The notes: generated by a model not told the origin, from the letters alone. A DNA stretch of 64,000 nt from JABCPE02 sp963518845 (GCA_963518845.1 CAUQKV010000009.1:1-64000); one strand, 5' to 3'; positions 9,500-18,677 are shown, counted from the first letter of the stretch. Numbers and translations: made by a program.

Positions 9500-11596
9500 T
9501 TACTTGGTTTCTATCACATTAAACTCTAAATCCATTTGAAACAGATGTTCGCTGGTGTCGTACATTTCGTTTTTCTTACCCACAGCTACAGCTTTCAGCC
9601 TTAAATTGCCAATCATGATAAAACATAGATTAGACCCCAGCAGGTCATCTATCAGCGCAATTTCCTCCCGAAGAATCCAGCCTGTATTGATTGTTAAAGA
9701 TTTCTTCCGTTTGCTGCCGTATTTTAATTTGTTTTCAGCATCAAAATAATGCTCAAACTCAGAAATCATTCGGTATTTATCGTGAGCAGAGAACCACTCA
9801 AACACCAAGTTCTCCGTTTCAAAGAAAATGTGAATCGGATTTTCAACCTCTGGGAATGGAATATATTTAATCTCCCCAGCAGTAATGATTTCATTCTCTT
9901 TTCCAGTGAATAATTTTCGGATAAAATTATAAGAACGAACCTCGTTTTTCTTCTCAAAAGCGGGTTTTCCTCCTTGATAAATATTCATCAGCGGAACAAA
10001 CTCTGCCTTTTCCGAAATAGCATCTGCACTGATACGGATTACAGATTCTGGATAGGTTCTGCGCATGGGATGATTGGTAAATAATGGAAAACATCGTGGT
10101 CTTCTGCCAGGAACAAAGAAAACATTCTTTATCTGGTATTCTGAAAGCTGTTCATCATCCGCATTATGCTCGGTAATGGTAATATTTACCAGCGCAAAAC
10201 TATACTGATAACCTACATCATTCAGTGGATAAAGCTCTCTGCATCTTGCAAAGAAGTCTTGGATTTCCTCTCCAGGGAAAATCTCTACTTCATTTTTGAA
10301 ATAAAGATATTCATACTCTTGAACCTCCTGATATTCCTGCTGATAGCCTTTGAAAAACATCTCCAATTTCATTTTCACATAACTGGAGAAAGGATTATTC
10401 TGGCTCATCTTTATCTTGTTCTTGTCCAGAGCAAAATAATAGGCTTCGCCTCTAAAATCTGATTTTAAACTCTCTGCTATCTTCAGCCTCACTGAAAAAC
10501 TCTTTTCTATTGTCCCTGCTGAAAGCAGTATTTCTCCACTGTAAGCTCCCACAGCAAGACTCTCTGGTTTTACTGTAGTGAGCTTCAATTTTCCATCTTC
10601 TATTACAGCAGTTTCTATGAATGATGGTTTTAAAGAAACTCTGATTTCTAAATTATTTGGATTAACGATATCCGCAGTGAAAGTTTTTGCAGAATCCACC
10701 CCTTTTATTAAAGTATCTTCAAAAATTCTTGGAGAAAAATCAAAATCTTTCACTACTTCCCCCGAAATAGTTTTGAATAAAATTATAATCGTCTTTTTCT
10801 TTCCTCCCGCTTTTATTTCTGCATGAAATTCATAAGTAGAATCTACTGGTGTGGTGTCTGAATATGCAGACTTTGATATTTGTATAACGCTTTTATCAGT
10901 TTCTTTCGAAATATCCAAAGAAAAAGGATAAAAAGACTCCCAGTCTGGAGTAATATTAAAGGTAATGGGTTCCGTAGTGCGGACTTCTAACCTGGTATCT
11001 CCACTAAGGGTCTTTGTCGCCTTATTGTAAGTCAGAACAAGATCGGTCTTATCTGTAACCAAATCCGATGGAGAAGCCTGCCCCTGCTTAATTTCTAATT
11101 TAACCGTTACAGAAACAGAACTCGGCTCTATGTAATGTTCACCGCCTCTGTCGTCTATCCCATAAGCCTCGTAGATGATAGATGCAGAATACCTTCCTGC
11201 ACTCAGTCCCGCAAGCCCTGTAACATCCAAAAGAACATCTGCTTGGCGTGGGTTAATTTTCCCGCTGTTTCCTCCTTCTCTAAATATCTTTTCCTTGGTG
11301 CTGACATTGAGCCAGTTCGATGCCCCAAGGTTATAAGTCACTCGAGTTTTATAGACAAACTTCTTATATGGAGCATCATTCCACAAATCTAATTCTGGGA
11401 AAGTCAGTCTGCTGGTCTGCTGGCTGGGCATTCCCTTGCCTTTGATGTATTCAAAAACAATAGTAGGAGGATTCACATCCCACTCCACCAAAGGAGCGTC
11501 TTCTTGTTTGTATCCGCCGCATTCATAACCATTTTGCGAGGTAAGTTGCCAATTATCACAAACCTCTATTTTTTTTAATCTAATTTTCTTTGCCAT
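9500..11596 (-). CDS. Phage tail protein with Ig/BACON-like repeats, 698 aa
   Basis: 698 residues. The N-terminal region (about 50-165) and the next two segments (170-285, 290-380) read as beta-sandwich Ig-like modules. The second includes a DWESFYPFSLDIS-type stretch like BACON domains, which often bind carbohydrate or mucin in Bacteroidetes and their phages. The C-terminal half (385-698) is mixed alpha/beta and probably structural. The start overlaps the upstream 134-aa gene and the next gene follows after three bases, so the three form one operon. Likely a tail-tip or receptor-contact protein. Confidence 0.65.
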   Translation of the reverse strand: MAKKIRLKKIEVCDNWQLTSQNGYECGGYKQEDAPLVEWDVNPPTIVFEYIKGKGMPSQQTSRLTFPELDLWNDAPYKKFVYKTRVTYNLGASNWLNVSTKEKIFREGGNSGKINPRQADVLLDVTGLAGLSAGRYSASIIYEAYGIDDRGGEHYIEPSSVSVTVKLEIKQGQASPSDLVTDKTDLVLTYNKATKTLSGDTRLEVRTTEPITFNITPDWESFYPFSLDISKETDKSVIQISKSAYSDTTPVDSTYEFHAEIKAGGKKKTIIILFKTISGEVVKDFDFSPRIFEDTLIKGVDSAKTFTADIVNPNNLEIRVSLKPSFIETAVIEDGKLKLTTVKPESLAVGAYSGEILLSAGTIEKSFSVRLKIAESLKSDFRGEAYYFALDKNKIKMSQNNPFSSYVKMKLEMFFKGYQQEYQEVQEYEYLYFKNEVEIFPGEEIQDFFARCRELYPLNDVGYQYSFALVNITITEHNADDEQLSEYQIKNVFFVPGRRPRCFPLFTNHPMRRTYPESVIRISADAISEKAEFVPLMNIYQGGKPAFEKKNEVRSYNFIRKLFTGKENEIITAGEIKYIPFPEVENPIHIFFETENLVFEWFSAHDKYRMISEFEHYFDAENKLKYGSKRKKSLTINTGWILREEIALIDDLLGSNLCFIMIGNLRLKAVAVGKKNEMYDTSEHLFQMDLEFNVIETK

Positions 11597-11984
11597 AATC
11601 TGTATAAAGAATTTCGTTTTGATATTTTTTTAACTCTCTTTTTTCTGAAATCGCATTATGCACCCATATCTCTATACAATATCGATAATCTGTAAAGAGA
11701 ATTATTCTATTGGGATTTTGTTCAATCATTTTCACACCTGTGATTTCAGTAGGAATTTTCCATAGCAATTGGCGGAAAGCCCACCTGCTCACTACAAAAT
11801 CTACATCTTTAGGCGTGTAGTCTTCTTGTAGCTGTCCCCCGAATACTTTCGCTACAGAACCACATACCGCAGGAGTTTCATTTGTCAGCTCTTCGACCAA
11901 GGAAATCACTTGGTCGCAAAGCTTATTCATCGGGTCGTTATCAAAAACCCTGAATTTTTGGAAAGAATTTTTATTTTCTCGCAT
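11580..11984 (-). CDS. Nucleotidyltransferase-fold-like protein in tail operon
   Basis: 134 residues. Residues 42-63 read GSVAKVFGG...KDVDFVV, matching the pol-beta/MNT nucleotidyltransferase pattern of a Gly-Ser pair followed by an Asp-x-Asp metal pair (Asp60, Asp62). The rest (RAFRQLL-like helix, then beta strands with RIILFTDYRYCIEIWV) fits a minimal NTase. It overlaps the tape-measure stop by 14 bases and the next tail gene start by 17, so it belongs to the tail operon. An NTase is not a usual tail component. It could be an anti-defence or host-modifying protein, or a structural protein with chance similarity. Confidence 0.5.
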   Translation of the reverse strand: MRENKNSFQKFRVFDNDPMNKLCDQVISLVEELTNETPAVCGSVAKVFGGQLQEDYTPKDVDFVVSRWAFRQLLWKIPTEITGVKMIEQNPNRIILFTDYRYCIEIWVHNAISEKRELKKYQNEILYTDYGKEN

Positions 11985-14900
11985 TTCTTTTCTCTATATT
12001 TTCAAATTGTTTTATTGCATTTTTCAATCTTTTACCATTTTCGGCATTCTCTACCATCCACGCTTCTACTCCGTTTTCTTTTAGCTCGGAAAGCACCTGT
12101 TTCAAGTCTGATAAAATTGGCTGCATTTCCGTCCCTAAAACCATTTGAGCAGTTGCAGGAGTCTGAGCATCTGCCCCCGAAGTCTGTCCTCTGCCCGTAA
12201 AACCTCCTTCTGCGTAGCCTCTTGGCGCTTGTGTTCTGCCTGTTCGGATGCTTTCCATCCAGTCTACTACATCAGCAACCACTGGATTCTGAAGCATCCA
12301 TTTAGGAGTGACATATTCGTTCTCGTGGACTATTCCCGCTGGTCTGAATCCAGAACTATCAGGAGAACCGAAGCCTCCACCTGTAAAACCACCTTTGTCG
12401 AAACTGTCTGGCTGAGCAAGAACTGCTGCAATCTGCGCAGCGCCCAAAGCCGACACCACACCAGTAAGAACCCCAGCGGAAATACCAAAATCAAACTTAG
12501 GAACCTGCGCCCATATTCCGATAATTGCTTGTGCTGTATTGATAGCAATCTGTGCAATCGCCATTGCTTTCTGGATTTTAGCCTGCCTGTTTGCCAGTTC
12601 AGCTTTCTTTGCATCGGTTTCCTCCTCTAATAGCTGGACACCTTTATGATATTGTTCCTGGTTGATGTAGCCTTCATTCAGCTGTCGCAGAAGCTCTTTC
12701 TTCTTGTTGTCCTGCCCTTTGGTAAAACTTCTGAGTTCTCGCTCATTAAGTCTTTGCTGAAGTTCGGAAAACTGAGAAAATGCATTTTTCAGCGCCTGCA
12801 CACCCATCATTACAGCTTGAAGCTTGCGCTCCGTAGTGTCTAGGTTTTTGAAAGTATCGCTCCACTGTGTAACCGAAAACCCAAGAATATCGACTTTGTC
12901 CATTTCCTTACGGGCATCTTTCTGGATTTGGGATTCATCACCTACTTCATTTCCATTCTTAGCAGCATTCAATTTATTGACTTCTGTAGTAATAGATGCT
13001 ATTCTTTCTTTGAGTTCCTGCACTGATTTTTCAGAAAATACATTTGGATTGCTGAGTAAGTCCTCCAATATTTTTTGCTCTTTTTTGAAAAGCTCTATCT
13101 GCGCCTGCAGTGCAGCTCTGTTTGCATTTTCTCTCAATGCTTTTTTGGCGTCTTCTAGCGTATGAATGTTTTTCAGCTCTTGATCACTAAGTTTCAAAAA
13201 TTCCATTTCAGCAAGTTTTTCCCTTGCCTCTGCCATGGTTTTAATTTCTGTGATTTCATTCTCATTCTTTTCATGAATAAGAGCAGCCTCCTTCTGCAGA
13301 TTCGTGATATCACGCTGATGTTTTTCAAGCTCTGCTTTTTCATCAATCGTTTTTATTTTCAGCTGATGTGTATGCTCCATCTGCTCTTTGATTTTATTAT
13401 TCTGCGCAATAATGGAGTTGATAACTGCTATTTCTTCTCTTTTATTCTGAATCGCTGCATCATAATTTTTTTGGGCTTGAGGACTTGCTCCTGCTTTTGC
13501 TTTTTGAAAATCAGAAATCTCTCGTTCTACTTTAGCAATAGCATCTTTCTTTTCTTTATTCTGATTTTCGATATCTTCTAAATTCCGATTGTGCTCGGTT
13601 TCCAAAAGTCTTTTTTCTTTCTCATAACCTTCGAGCTGAATTTTTTCCCTTTCATCTTCGTATTTTCTATGAGCGTCCAGAAGTTCTTTGTCATATTTAC
13701 GCTTATCTTCTAATGATTTTTCATAAGCCGATTTGGATTTGTCTGCACTGGAATCTTTTTTAGGAGTTTTAGTTTTTGCAGGACCAGCAACAGCACTATT
13801 TACTGGTTTATTAGAAGCAGGAGCGGTTCCTCCCTCTTCTCCTTGTATTTTTTTTATTTCCTCTGCAAGTGCTCTCTGCTGGTCCGTTAAACCTTGTACA
13901 TCTTGTTTTCTTTTTTCATAAACATGAGCATATTCTTTTTTTAACTCATCTGCTCGTTTTTTTCCCACAGCTTTCAGCCATTTTTGGTATTGAACAGCTT
14001 CATTTTTATCAAGATTTACAACATCTTTTCCTCCAAAAAAATTACTTATTTTATTAGCTGCTTTATCAATAAGCCCAAGGTTTTCGCCCAGTGATTCGTT
14101 TTCTTTATCAATAATCTGCTCTCCTATTTTATCCATTTTGGCTGTAAGGGCTTTTACTCTTGCCATTTTTAGGAGGTGTTCAGTATATTTATTAACCGCT
14201 TCAGTTGCTTTTTTGGTATGGATATTTTCTGAATTCAAAAAACCTAAATACTCTGGAGAAATTTCATTGAGTTTTCTAATAGCCTCCAACTGTTGCTCTT
14301 TAGATGAGTTACTGTCTCTGGCAGTTTTCATAAGCTGGTCCAGCTCATTTTTTTGAGAAACAATGCTTTTTTCTGCCTCTACAAAAGCGTCATTTAGATT
14401 TTTCTGCTTTTGTGTAGATGCATCTACTTCCTTATGATAAAGTTTATATGCTGCCACTGCCGCCATTACTGCTGCGACTAATAAACCAATTGGGTTCATT
14501 TTAGTAGTCATATTAAAGGCTCTCATTGCTGCAGTTGCTCCAGCAGTATTTCCCGAAAGTGTAGCCTTTGCTGCTGCATACAGCAGGGTTACGCCTTTCG
14601 CTGCATTATCTATCACCATTTTAGCCTTTTGGACTGCATTATAGAGAATGGTCTGCTGGTAGGCTTTTTGTGTGGAAAGAGCAATAAGATACATTGCTGC
14701 TTTATAACTGACCATAGCAGTAACCATCACCCCGATGATTTTTGCTAAAAAAGCAAGCCTGTCTTTAAATTCCCTTATGCCGTCTCCCGCCTCCTTGGTC
14801 ACTCCTGTAATGAAGCCAACCACACGGATAACATCCTCAAAAAGATTGATGATATTATTAGAAGTAAACATATCCGCAAAAGCATTTTTCAGCTTTTCTA

Positions 14901-16080
14901 CGACTGCAGCTGCATTGTTATTTTTCTTGCTAAATTCATCTGAAAGGGAAGTTCCGTCAGCCATTGCCTTGCCAGACCTTTCCATAGCAGCTCTGAATTC
15001 ATCGGTTCTATTGGCAGCTGCACCGACCGCCTTCTGAACCTCCAGTGATTTTATACCAAGGCTGTCAAAAATCTCAACCGTCTTTGTGGCTTCTACACCA
15101 CGCATTCCCTCGGAAAATCTTAAGAAAAATTCTTCTGGATTGGTATTAAATAATTCTTTCGCCTCCGCCGTGGACATATGCATAGACTGAGCAAACAATC
15201 CGATGTTCTCCCCTGCCACCTTCATAAAGTTAGAATATCCCGAAGCTGCAATCTGAGAATCTACCCCAGATTCTTCAAACGCTGCACCAAGCCCTAAGAC
15301 TTTATCAATAGATGGTTTCAGTGCATCGGGCAAAGCACCTATCCTAAGGGCAAAATCTGAAATATTCCCCTCGCTGGCTGTTCCCGATGCAGCAAGTTCG
15401 TTCAAGGCAGAACCTACACCATTGATAGCATCAGCATAGCTCTGTCCTTTGGTCTCCTCGAATAATCCTTTGATTTTCCCTAAAGAATCTACCACGCCCT
15501 CTAAACCGCCATCGAAAGAATCTCCCAGGGCAACATACGCCTTGTCTACCTCTTGAACGAAAGATGCCATTTCCTCCTTAGGAACACCAAGCCGACCGCC
15601 CACTTCGGCAATCTTCAGCCTGTCCATCTTGGAGGTTCTGGTGTCCATATCATCGAAAGCCTCCCAGAGCTGTTTCACTTCGTCCAGCGCCATGCCCGTA
15701 GTTTTCTGAACATCTGCCATGGCATCAGATACTTTGAGCAGTTCTTCGGCTGTATTTTTTAGATGCAGACCAGCCAAACCTGCGCCGATAGCTCCAAAGC
15801 CAAGCCCTACATCAGAAAGTTTGGAGCGTAATTTTCCTAAAAAACCTTCTGATTCTTTCAGCTTTCCGCTTACAGCATCAATCTCGCTTTTTACCCTTGA
15901 AAAATGCTCTTTTACCTCTTTGAGTTCCGCAGCTTTTCTCATGAACCTTTCAGTTCCTGGTGTGAGCTCTTTTAGTTCATTTTCTAAACTTCTAACTTCT
16001 TTGCTTAACCCTCTAAACGAATTTTCAACATCTTTTCCGTTTACCTTTAAAACTATTGTTGTAGATATATCCTTTGCCAT
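11971..16080 (-). CDS. Phage tail tape measure protein
   Basis: 1369 residues from the ATG at 16080 (a TTG two codons earlier is less likely). The protein sets tail length and is passed into the cell with the DNA. The N-terminus is coiled coil (20-80). A TP901-type tape-measure domain follows (about 110-390; LKVSDAMADVQKTTGM..., with FDSLGIKSLEV). Hydrophobic helices lie around 430-555, a long charged coiled coil at 770-1010, and a Gly-rich C-terminal part with alanine/glycine helices near 1170-1230. It is the longest gene in the prophage. A hairpin terminator (16132-16160) separates it from the upstream gene. Confidence 0.93.
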   Translation of the reverse strand: MAKDISTTIVLKVNGKDVENSFRGLSKEVRSLENELKELTPGTERFMRKAAELKEVKEHFSRVKSEIDAVSGKLKESEGFLGKLRSKLSDVGLGFGAIGAGLAGLHLKNTAEELLKVSDAMADVQKTTGMALDEVKQLWEAFDDMDTRTSKMDRLKIAEVGGRLGVPKEEMASFVQEVDKAYVALGDSFDGGLEGVVDSLGKIKGLFEETKGQSYADAINGVGSALNELAASGTASEGNISDFALRIGALPDALKPSIDKVLGLGAAFEESGVDSQIAASGYSNFMKVAGENIGLFAQSMHMSTAEAKELFNTNPEEFFLRFSEGMRGVEATKTVEIFDSLGIKSLEVQKAVGAAANRTDEFRAAMERSGKAMADGTSLSDEFSKKNNNAAAVVEKLKNAFADMFTSNNIINLFEDVIRVVGFITGVTKEAGDGIREFKDRLAFLAKIIGVMVTAMVSYKAAMYLIALSTQKAYQQTILYNAVQKAKMVIDNAAKGVTLLYAAAKATLSGNTAGATAAMRAFNMTTKMNPIGLLVAAVMAAVAAYKLYHKEVDASTQKQKNLNDAFVEAEKSIVSQKNELDQLMKTARDSNSSKEQQLEAIRKLNEISPEYLGFLNSENIHTKKATEAVNKYTEHLLKMARVKALTAKMDKIGEQIIDKENESLGENLGLIDKAANKISNFFGGKDVVNLDKNEAVQYQKWLKAVGKKRADELKKEYAHVYEKRKQDVQGLTDQQRALAEEIKKIQGEEGGTAPASNKPVNSAVAGPAKTKTPKKDSSADKSKSAYEKSLEDKRKYDKELLDAHRKYEDEREKIQLEGYEKEKRLLETEHNRNLEDIENQNKEKKDAIAKVEREISDFQKAKAGASPQAQKNYDAAIQNKREEIAVINSIIAQNNKIKEQMEHTHQLKIKTIDEKAELEKHQRDITNLQKEAALIHEKNENEITEIKTMAEAREKLAEMEFLKLSDQELKNIHTLEDAKKALRENANRAALQAQIELFKKEQKILEDLLSNPNVFSEKSVQELKERIASITTEVNKLNAAKNGNEVGDESQIQKDARKEMDKVDILGFSVTQWSDTFKNLDTTERKLQAVMMGVQALKNAFSQFSELQQRLNERELRSFTKGQDNKKKELLRQLNEGYINQEQYHKGVQLLEEETDAKKAELANRQAKIQKAMAIAQIAINTAQAIIGIWAQVPKFDFGISAGVLTGVVSALGAAQIAAVLAQPDSFDKGGFTGGGFGSPDSSGFRPAGIVHENEYVTPKWMLQNPVVADVVDWMESIRTGRTQAPRGYAEGGFTGRGQTSGADAQTPATAQMVLGTEMQPILSDLKQVLSELKENGVEAWMVENAENGKRLKNAIKQFENIEKRNARK

Positions 16081-16131
16081 GTTCAATCTTTAATTCCCAA
16101 AGATTGATTTTTCCAATCATCCGCCAAAGGA

Positions 16132-16160
16132 CAAAAAAAACGGACTGAAAAATCAGTCCG
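16132..16160 (-). terminator. Terminator before tape measure gene
   Basis: CGGACTGA and TCAGTCCG form an 8-bp stem with a 4-base loop. In the leftward direction it is followed by a run of eight Ts. It lies between the 154-aa gene and the tape measure and could reduce read-through. Confidence 0.8.
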
Positions 16161-16231
16161 CCATTGTTCAAGTATGTGAGTGTTATGAATGTTTTATTAT
16201 ATTTTCATACCTCTAAAATAAGCAATTATTT

Positions 16232-16696
16232 TCATTTAGCAAAATGCGAAAGTGGAAATATAAGCTCTTCAGCGAAATTCTTCGCTCTGAGCTCTGCTAC
16301 ATTCTGAGAAACAAAATCTACCACATCGCTCTGCTTGATAGCTTCTCCTATAAATGGCTGGGCTCTCATTTCCATATCATGGGCATCATAGTGATATGAA
16401 TTCCCTAATTTGGATTTTCTAAACCCACCAGCACGCAGACTATTGACACCATAGTGCTGGACAAAGCCGTGCCGAGCCATACGAATAACCAGCCTACGCA
16501 AGAAAATCTGCTGGTTTCCGTCTTTCTTCCTGCCGTATTTTTTTACATAGGATTTAGCAGATGCCTGTTTGAGACTTGGTTCGTCTTCTTTTTTTCCATT
16601 GTAGTGGTCCGCAAAAGAATTGGTTTTATTACGAATAGCACCCGTGAGCATCTGCTCTGCTTTTTGTGCGATTTCTAATTCATCTCTGTATTCCAT
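16232..16696 (-). CDS. Phage protein, 154 aa, likely tail-related
   Basis: 154 residues, basic and mostly helical, with IFLRRLVIRMARHGFVQHYGVNSLRAGG in the middle (quoted in part: RRLVIRMARHGFVQ). I do not recognise the family. It sits just upstream of the tape measure in the same direction, where tail assembly or tail completion proteins are usual. Hairpin terminators lie on both sides, so it may be its own short unit. Confidence 0.6.
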   Translation of the reverse strand: MEYRDELEIAQKAEQMLTGAIRNKTNSFADHYNGKKEDEPSLKQASAKSYVKKYGRKKDGNQQIFLRRLVIRMARHGFVQHYGVNSLRAGGFRKSKLGNSYHYDAHDMEMRAQPFIGEAIKQSDVVDFVSQNVAELRAKNFAEELIFPLSHFAK

Positions 16697-16712
16697 ATCC
16701 CAAATTTACAAC

Positions 16713-16755
16713 AAAAAAAACGCCCAGCAATAGTCTTCATTCTATATACTGGGCG
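16713..16755 (-). terminator. Terminator after 106-aa gene
   Basis: CGCCCAG (16721-16727) pairs with CTGGGCG (16749-16755); eight Ts follow in the leftward direction. It ends the 17584-16761 gene group. Confidence 0.7.
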
Positions 16756-16760
16756 AAAGT

Positions 16761-17081
16761 TTATACTCCGTTTTTCTTTTCAAAAACCACCCATTTGAAT
16801 ACTCGGTCTACTTCGACTCTGTCATATTCAGCAGGAATGCCTTTTTCTTTATCTCCTTCAAAGATACATATTTGTCCGTAGACAATTTCCAACTCTTGGT
16901 AAAAATCCATATCCGTCATGCATTCATAGATATCATGCTCGCTGATAGGCTTTGAAGGAATTACCCCCCCCACCATTTCTAAGATCCTCTTGGTGGAGAG
17001 ATAGGTTTTCTCCTCCTCCTCGCCGATGTTCCTGTAATACCGCAGAAACAGCTCTTTTATCTTTTCTTTGTAATCTTCCAT
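16761..17081 (-). CDS. Hypothetical phage protein, 106 aa
   Basis: 106 residues, acidic and predicted to be mostly helical, starting MEDYKEKIKELFLRYYRN. No family recognised. It starts three bases after the 83-aa gene and is the last of a three-gene unit governed by the structured leader at 17585-17757. A hairpin follows directly. Confidence 0.6.
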   Translation of the reverse strand: MEDYKEKIKELFLRYYRNIGEEEEKTYLSTKRILEMVGGVIPSKPISEHDIYECMTDMDFYQELEIVYGQICIFEGDKEKGIPAEYDRVEVDRVFKWVVFEKKNGV

Positions 17082-17084
17082 AAG

Positions 17085-17336
17085 TTACAGTATAAACTTA
17101 TTGATATCATCTCGAAGAAAAATAAGTCCGTAGATAACATCCATTACTTCTTTTTTTTCTTCCTCGGTTTCTAAATAAAGATGTGCTGTGAGGAGTTTAT
17201 TGAGATAAGTGTTTATCTTATCCAACTGCTCCCTAAAACCAAAACTCTCATTCTGCTGGTTCAGCTTGATATATTCCAGGCATTCTTCTGATAGTTTTGC
17301 CCCTTGAACCTCTATATATTCTTTATTCCCTTTCAT
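17085..17336 (-). CDS. Hypothetical phage protein, 83 aa
   Basis: 83 residues, helical and acidic (about 25-80 amphipathic). The start codon overlaps the stop of the upstream leader-controlled gene (ATGA), indicating translational coupling, so it should share that gene's regulation. No family recognised. Confidence 0.6.
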   Translation of the reverse strand: MKGNKEYIEVQGAKLSEECLEYIKLNQQNESFGFREQLDKINTYLNKLLTAHLYLETEEEKKEVMDVIYGLIFLRDDINKFIL

Positions 17337-17584
17337 ATCATATATTTTTCGTGAAAGTTTTTAAGCATATTTTTGTAGGCTCTAGTAAAGGAACTGCCCC
17401 AAGCGTGAGCTCTCTGCTCCTCGTTTTGGAATCCGCAGTAGTAGCATCCCCCTACCAACTTCATCTGTAGACTTCCGCCGAAAACTTCTGCAAAATCTAC
17501 TGGCTCTATTAGATTTTTTTTCACTCTTCTAAGCACTCTGCTACTATGCTTCACAGGCTGTGCAATTGTTTGGTTGTTGAACAT
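17333..17584 (-). CDS. Leader-controlled small phage protein (copy 3), 83 aa
   Basis: 83 residues from the ATG at 17584 (MFNNQTIAQPVKHSSRV). The earlier in-frame start at 17620 lies inside the structured leader and is unlikely. The C-terminal part (HAWGSSFTRAYKNMLKN) resembles the closing segment of the two other leader-controlled proteins (FFGxG..F..AL). The N-terminus shares a PV..(S)R motif with the copy at 32221. The first 12 nt of the gene are complementary to segment A' of its own leader. Function unknown; homology with the other two is probable but weak, and I rest it partly on the shared leader architecture. Confidence 0.65.
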   Translation of the reverse strand: MFNNQTIAQPVKHSSRVLRRVKKNLIEPVDFAEVFGGSLQMKLVGGCYYCGFQNEEQRAHAWGSSFTRAYKNMLKNFHEKYMI

Positions 17585-17757
17585 TTTATATAAATTTAAA
17601 TTTGTATTTCCCAGATACAAAATACCCCCGTTAGGAGGTGTTCAACAACCATATGGGATATGATCTGTACAGCTTCTCAACTGTACCCTCCTTCGGGGGA
17701 TAAATATTTACAATAAAGTTATATAAATGGGATTTCTCCCATATCGTTGTTGAACAT
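17585..17757 (-). ncRNA. Structured leader RNA L3 (candidate cis-regulator)
   Basis: Order along the transcript: A (17757-17737), B (17699-17685), hairpin GTACAG/CTGTAC (17686-17667), A' (17658-17639), B' (17639-17625), small hairpin (17620-17602), start codon (17584). A and A' are complementary over 20-21 nt with one mismatch. B (CCCCCGAAGGAGGGT) pairs with B' (ACCTCCTAACGGGGG). Because the order is A-B-A'-B', the pairings interleave as in a pseudoknot. A' is also complementary to TGTTCAACAACC covering the start codon, so A and the start codon compete for A'. Confidence 0.72.
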
Positions 17758-17759
17758 TG

Positions 17760-17789
17760 CAAATATACAATAAATATTTAATATAGTAA
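17760..17789 (-). promoter_or_regulatory. Promoter of leader L3
   Basis: On the minus strand TTA (17789-17787), 19 bases, then TATATTTG (17767-17760). Segment A, beginning ATG, starts exactly 2 nt after TTTG, as in the two other leaders. Confidence 0.7.
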
Positions 17790-17833
17790 CTATAATAATT
17801 ATAGTAATTATATAATTATTATAATTATTAAAA

Positions 17834-17858
17834 AAAATCCCCCATTTTAGGAGGATTT
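17834..17858. terminator. Terminator after lipoprotein gene
   Basis: AAATCCCCC...GGAGGATTT hairpin ten bases past the stop of the leftward lipoprotein gene, followed by a T run in that direction. The 60 bases beyond (17768-17830) are almost pure A/T. Confidence 0.7.
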
Positions 17859-17868
17859 CGCTTTTATA

Positions 17869-18642
17869 TTATTCCCAGATGTACTCGTAATTTTCTACAG
17901 TTCCGTTGGTATATACTCTTCTAGCTGTCAGTGGATATCCATTTTCATCGTAGGAAAAAGTAGAAGTATAGGAAAAATCAGGTGCTGTAGAGGGTACTAA
18001 ACGCCTGTAAGATATCGAAATATTATTGTGCTCATGCTGATAAGTGAACGGGCTTAAATATTTATCAAAGGCTTTTTTAGTGTCTTTTACCCAAATGTTT
18101 ACCTGTATTTTTTGATTGTTTTCATCATATATATTATTTACACTGCTTCCTTGTTCGTCGGTATATTCAACAGTATAGTATCCATTTGAAGTCCCGTCTG
18201 CTTTATAGTAAGTAGATTTTATCAAGTTATTAATCTTTCCTGGACGATTTTCAAAGGTTTGATAATTCTTTAGTTCATGAACTCCCGAAGTAACTGTGTA
18301 TCTTTCTCTCTTGGTCACAAGATTTCCATCAAAATAATAAAGCTCATAGGAAGTAAGTCTATCAGTGTTGTCGTATCTACTCCATTTCTTCTGTAGACCA
18401 TTTTCATACTCTATCTTATAACGATAGTTCAAACCACCATCTTTGAAATAATCAATTCCAGAAATTTTCTTATCTGAACCATAGTAGATTTTGGTATGAA
18501 GCATACCATCTTTGTTAATTTGGACAATTCTTTTTTCTTCTAATACTTTTGGAGAAGTGTTGTTAAGAGAATTACTGTCCTCACTTCTGGAACACGATGT
18601 CACAGCTATTGCTATTGTAGCAAAAGTCAAAATGTTTTTCAT
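17869..18642 (-). CDS. Prophage-borne lipoprotein (putative lysogeny-conversion gene)
   Basis: 257 residues with a lipoprotein signal (lipobox AVTSCS, Cys17), then beta-rich repeats of the type found in secreted Bacteroidetes YD/Rhs-like and DUF4595-like proteins (YDNTDRLTSY, YDENNQ, FSYDENGYPLTARRVY). It is therefore exported and probably surface- or periplasm-exposed. It lies between its own terminators, between the tail region and a small hypothetical gene, which is typical of a moron expressed in the lysogen. A role in surface change or superinfection exclusion is possible but not shown by the sequence. Confidence 0.75.
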   Translation of the reverse strand: MKNILTFATIAIAVTSCSRSEDSNSLNNTSPKVLEEKRIVQINKDGMLHTKIYYGSDKKISGIDYFKDGGLNYRYKIEYENGLQKKWSRYDNTDRLTSYELYYFDGNLVTKRERYTVTSGVHELKNYQTFENRPGKINNLIKSTYYKADGTSNGYYTVEYTDEQGSSVNNIYDENNQKIQVNIWVKDTKKAFDKYLSPFTYQHEHNNISISYRRLVPSTAPDFSYTSTFSYDENGYPLTARRVYTNGTVENYEYIWE

Positions 18643-18677
18643 ATTATCACAAATTTTTCTTCAGCCACAAAGATAAC

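Noticed and set aside
17768..17830. AT-rich palindromic stretch as an origin of replication
   Set aside because: It is nearly pure A/T upstream of the L3 promoter, so inverted repeats arise by chance; no repeated box or replication gene is next to it.
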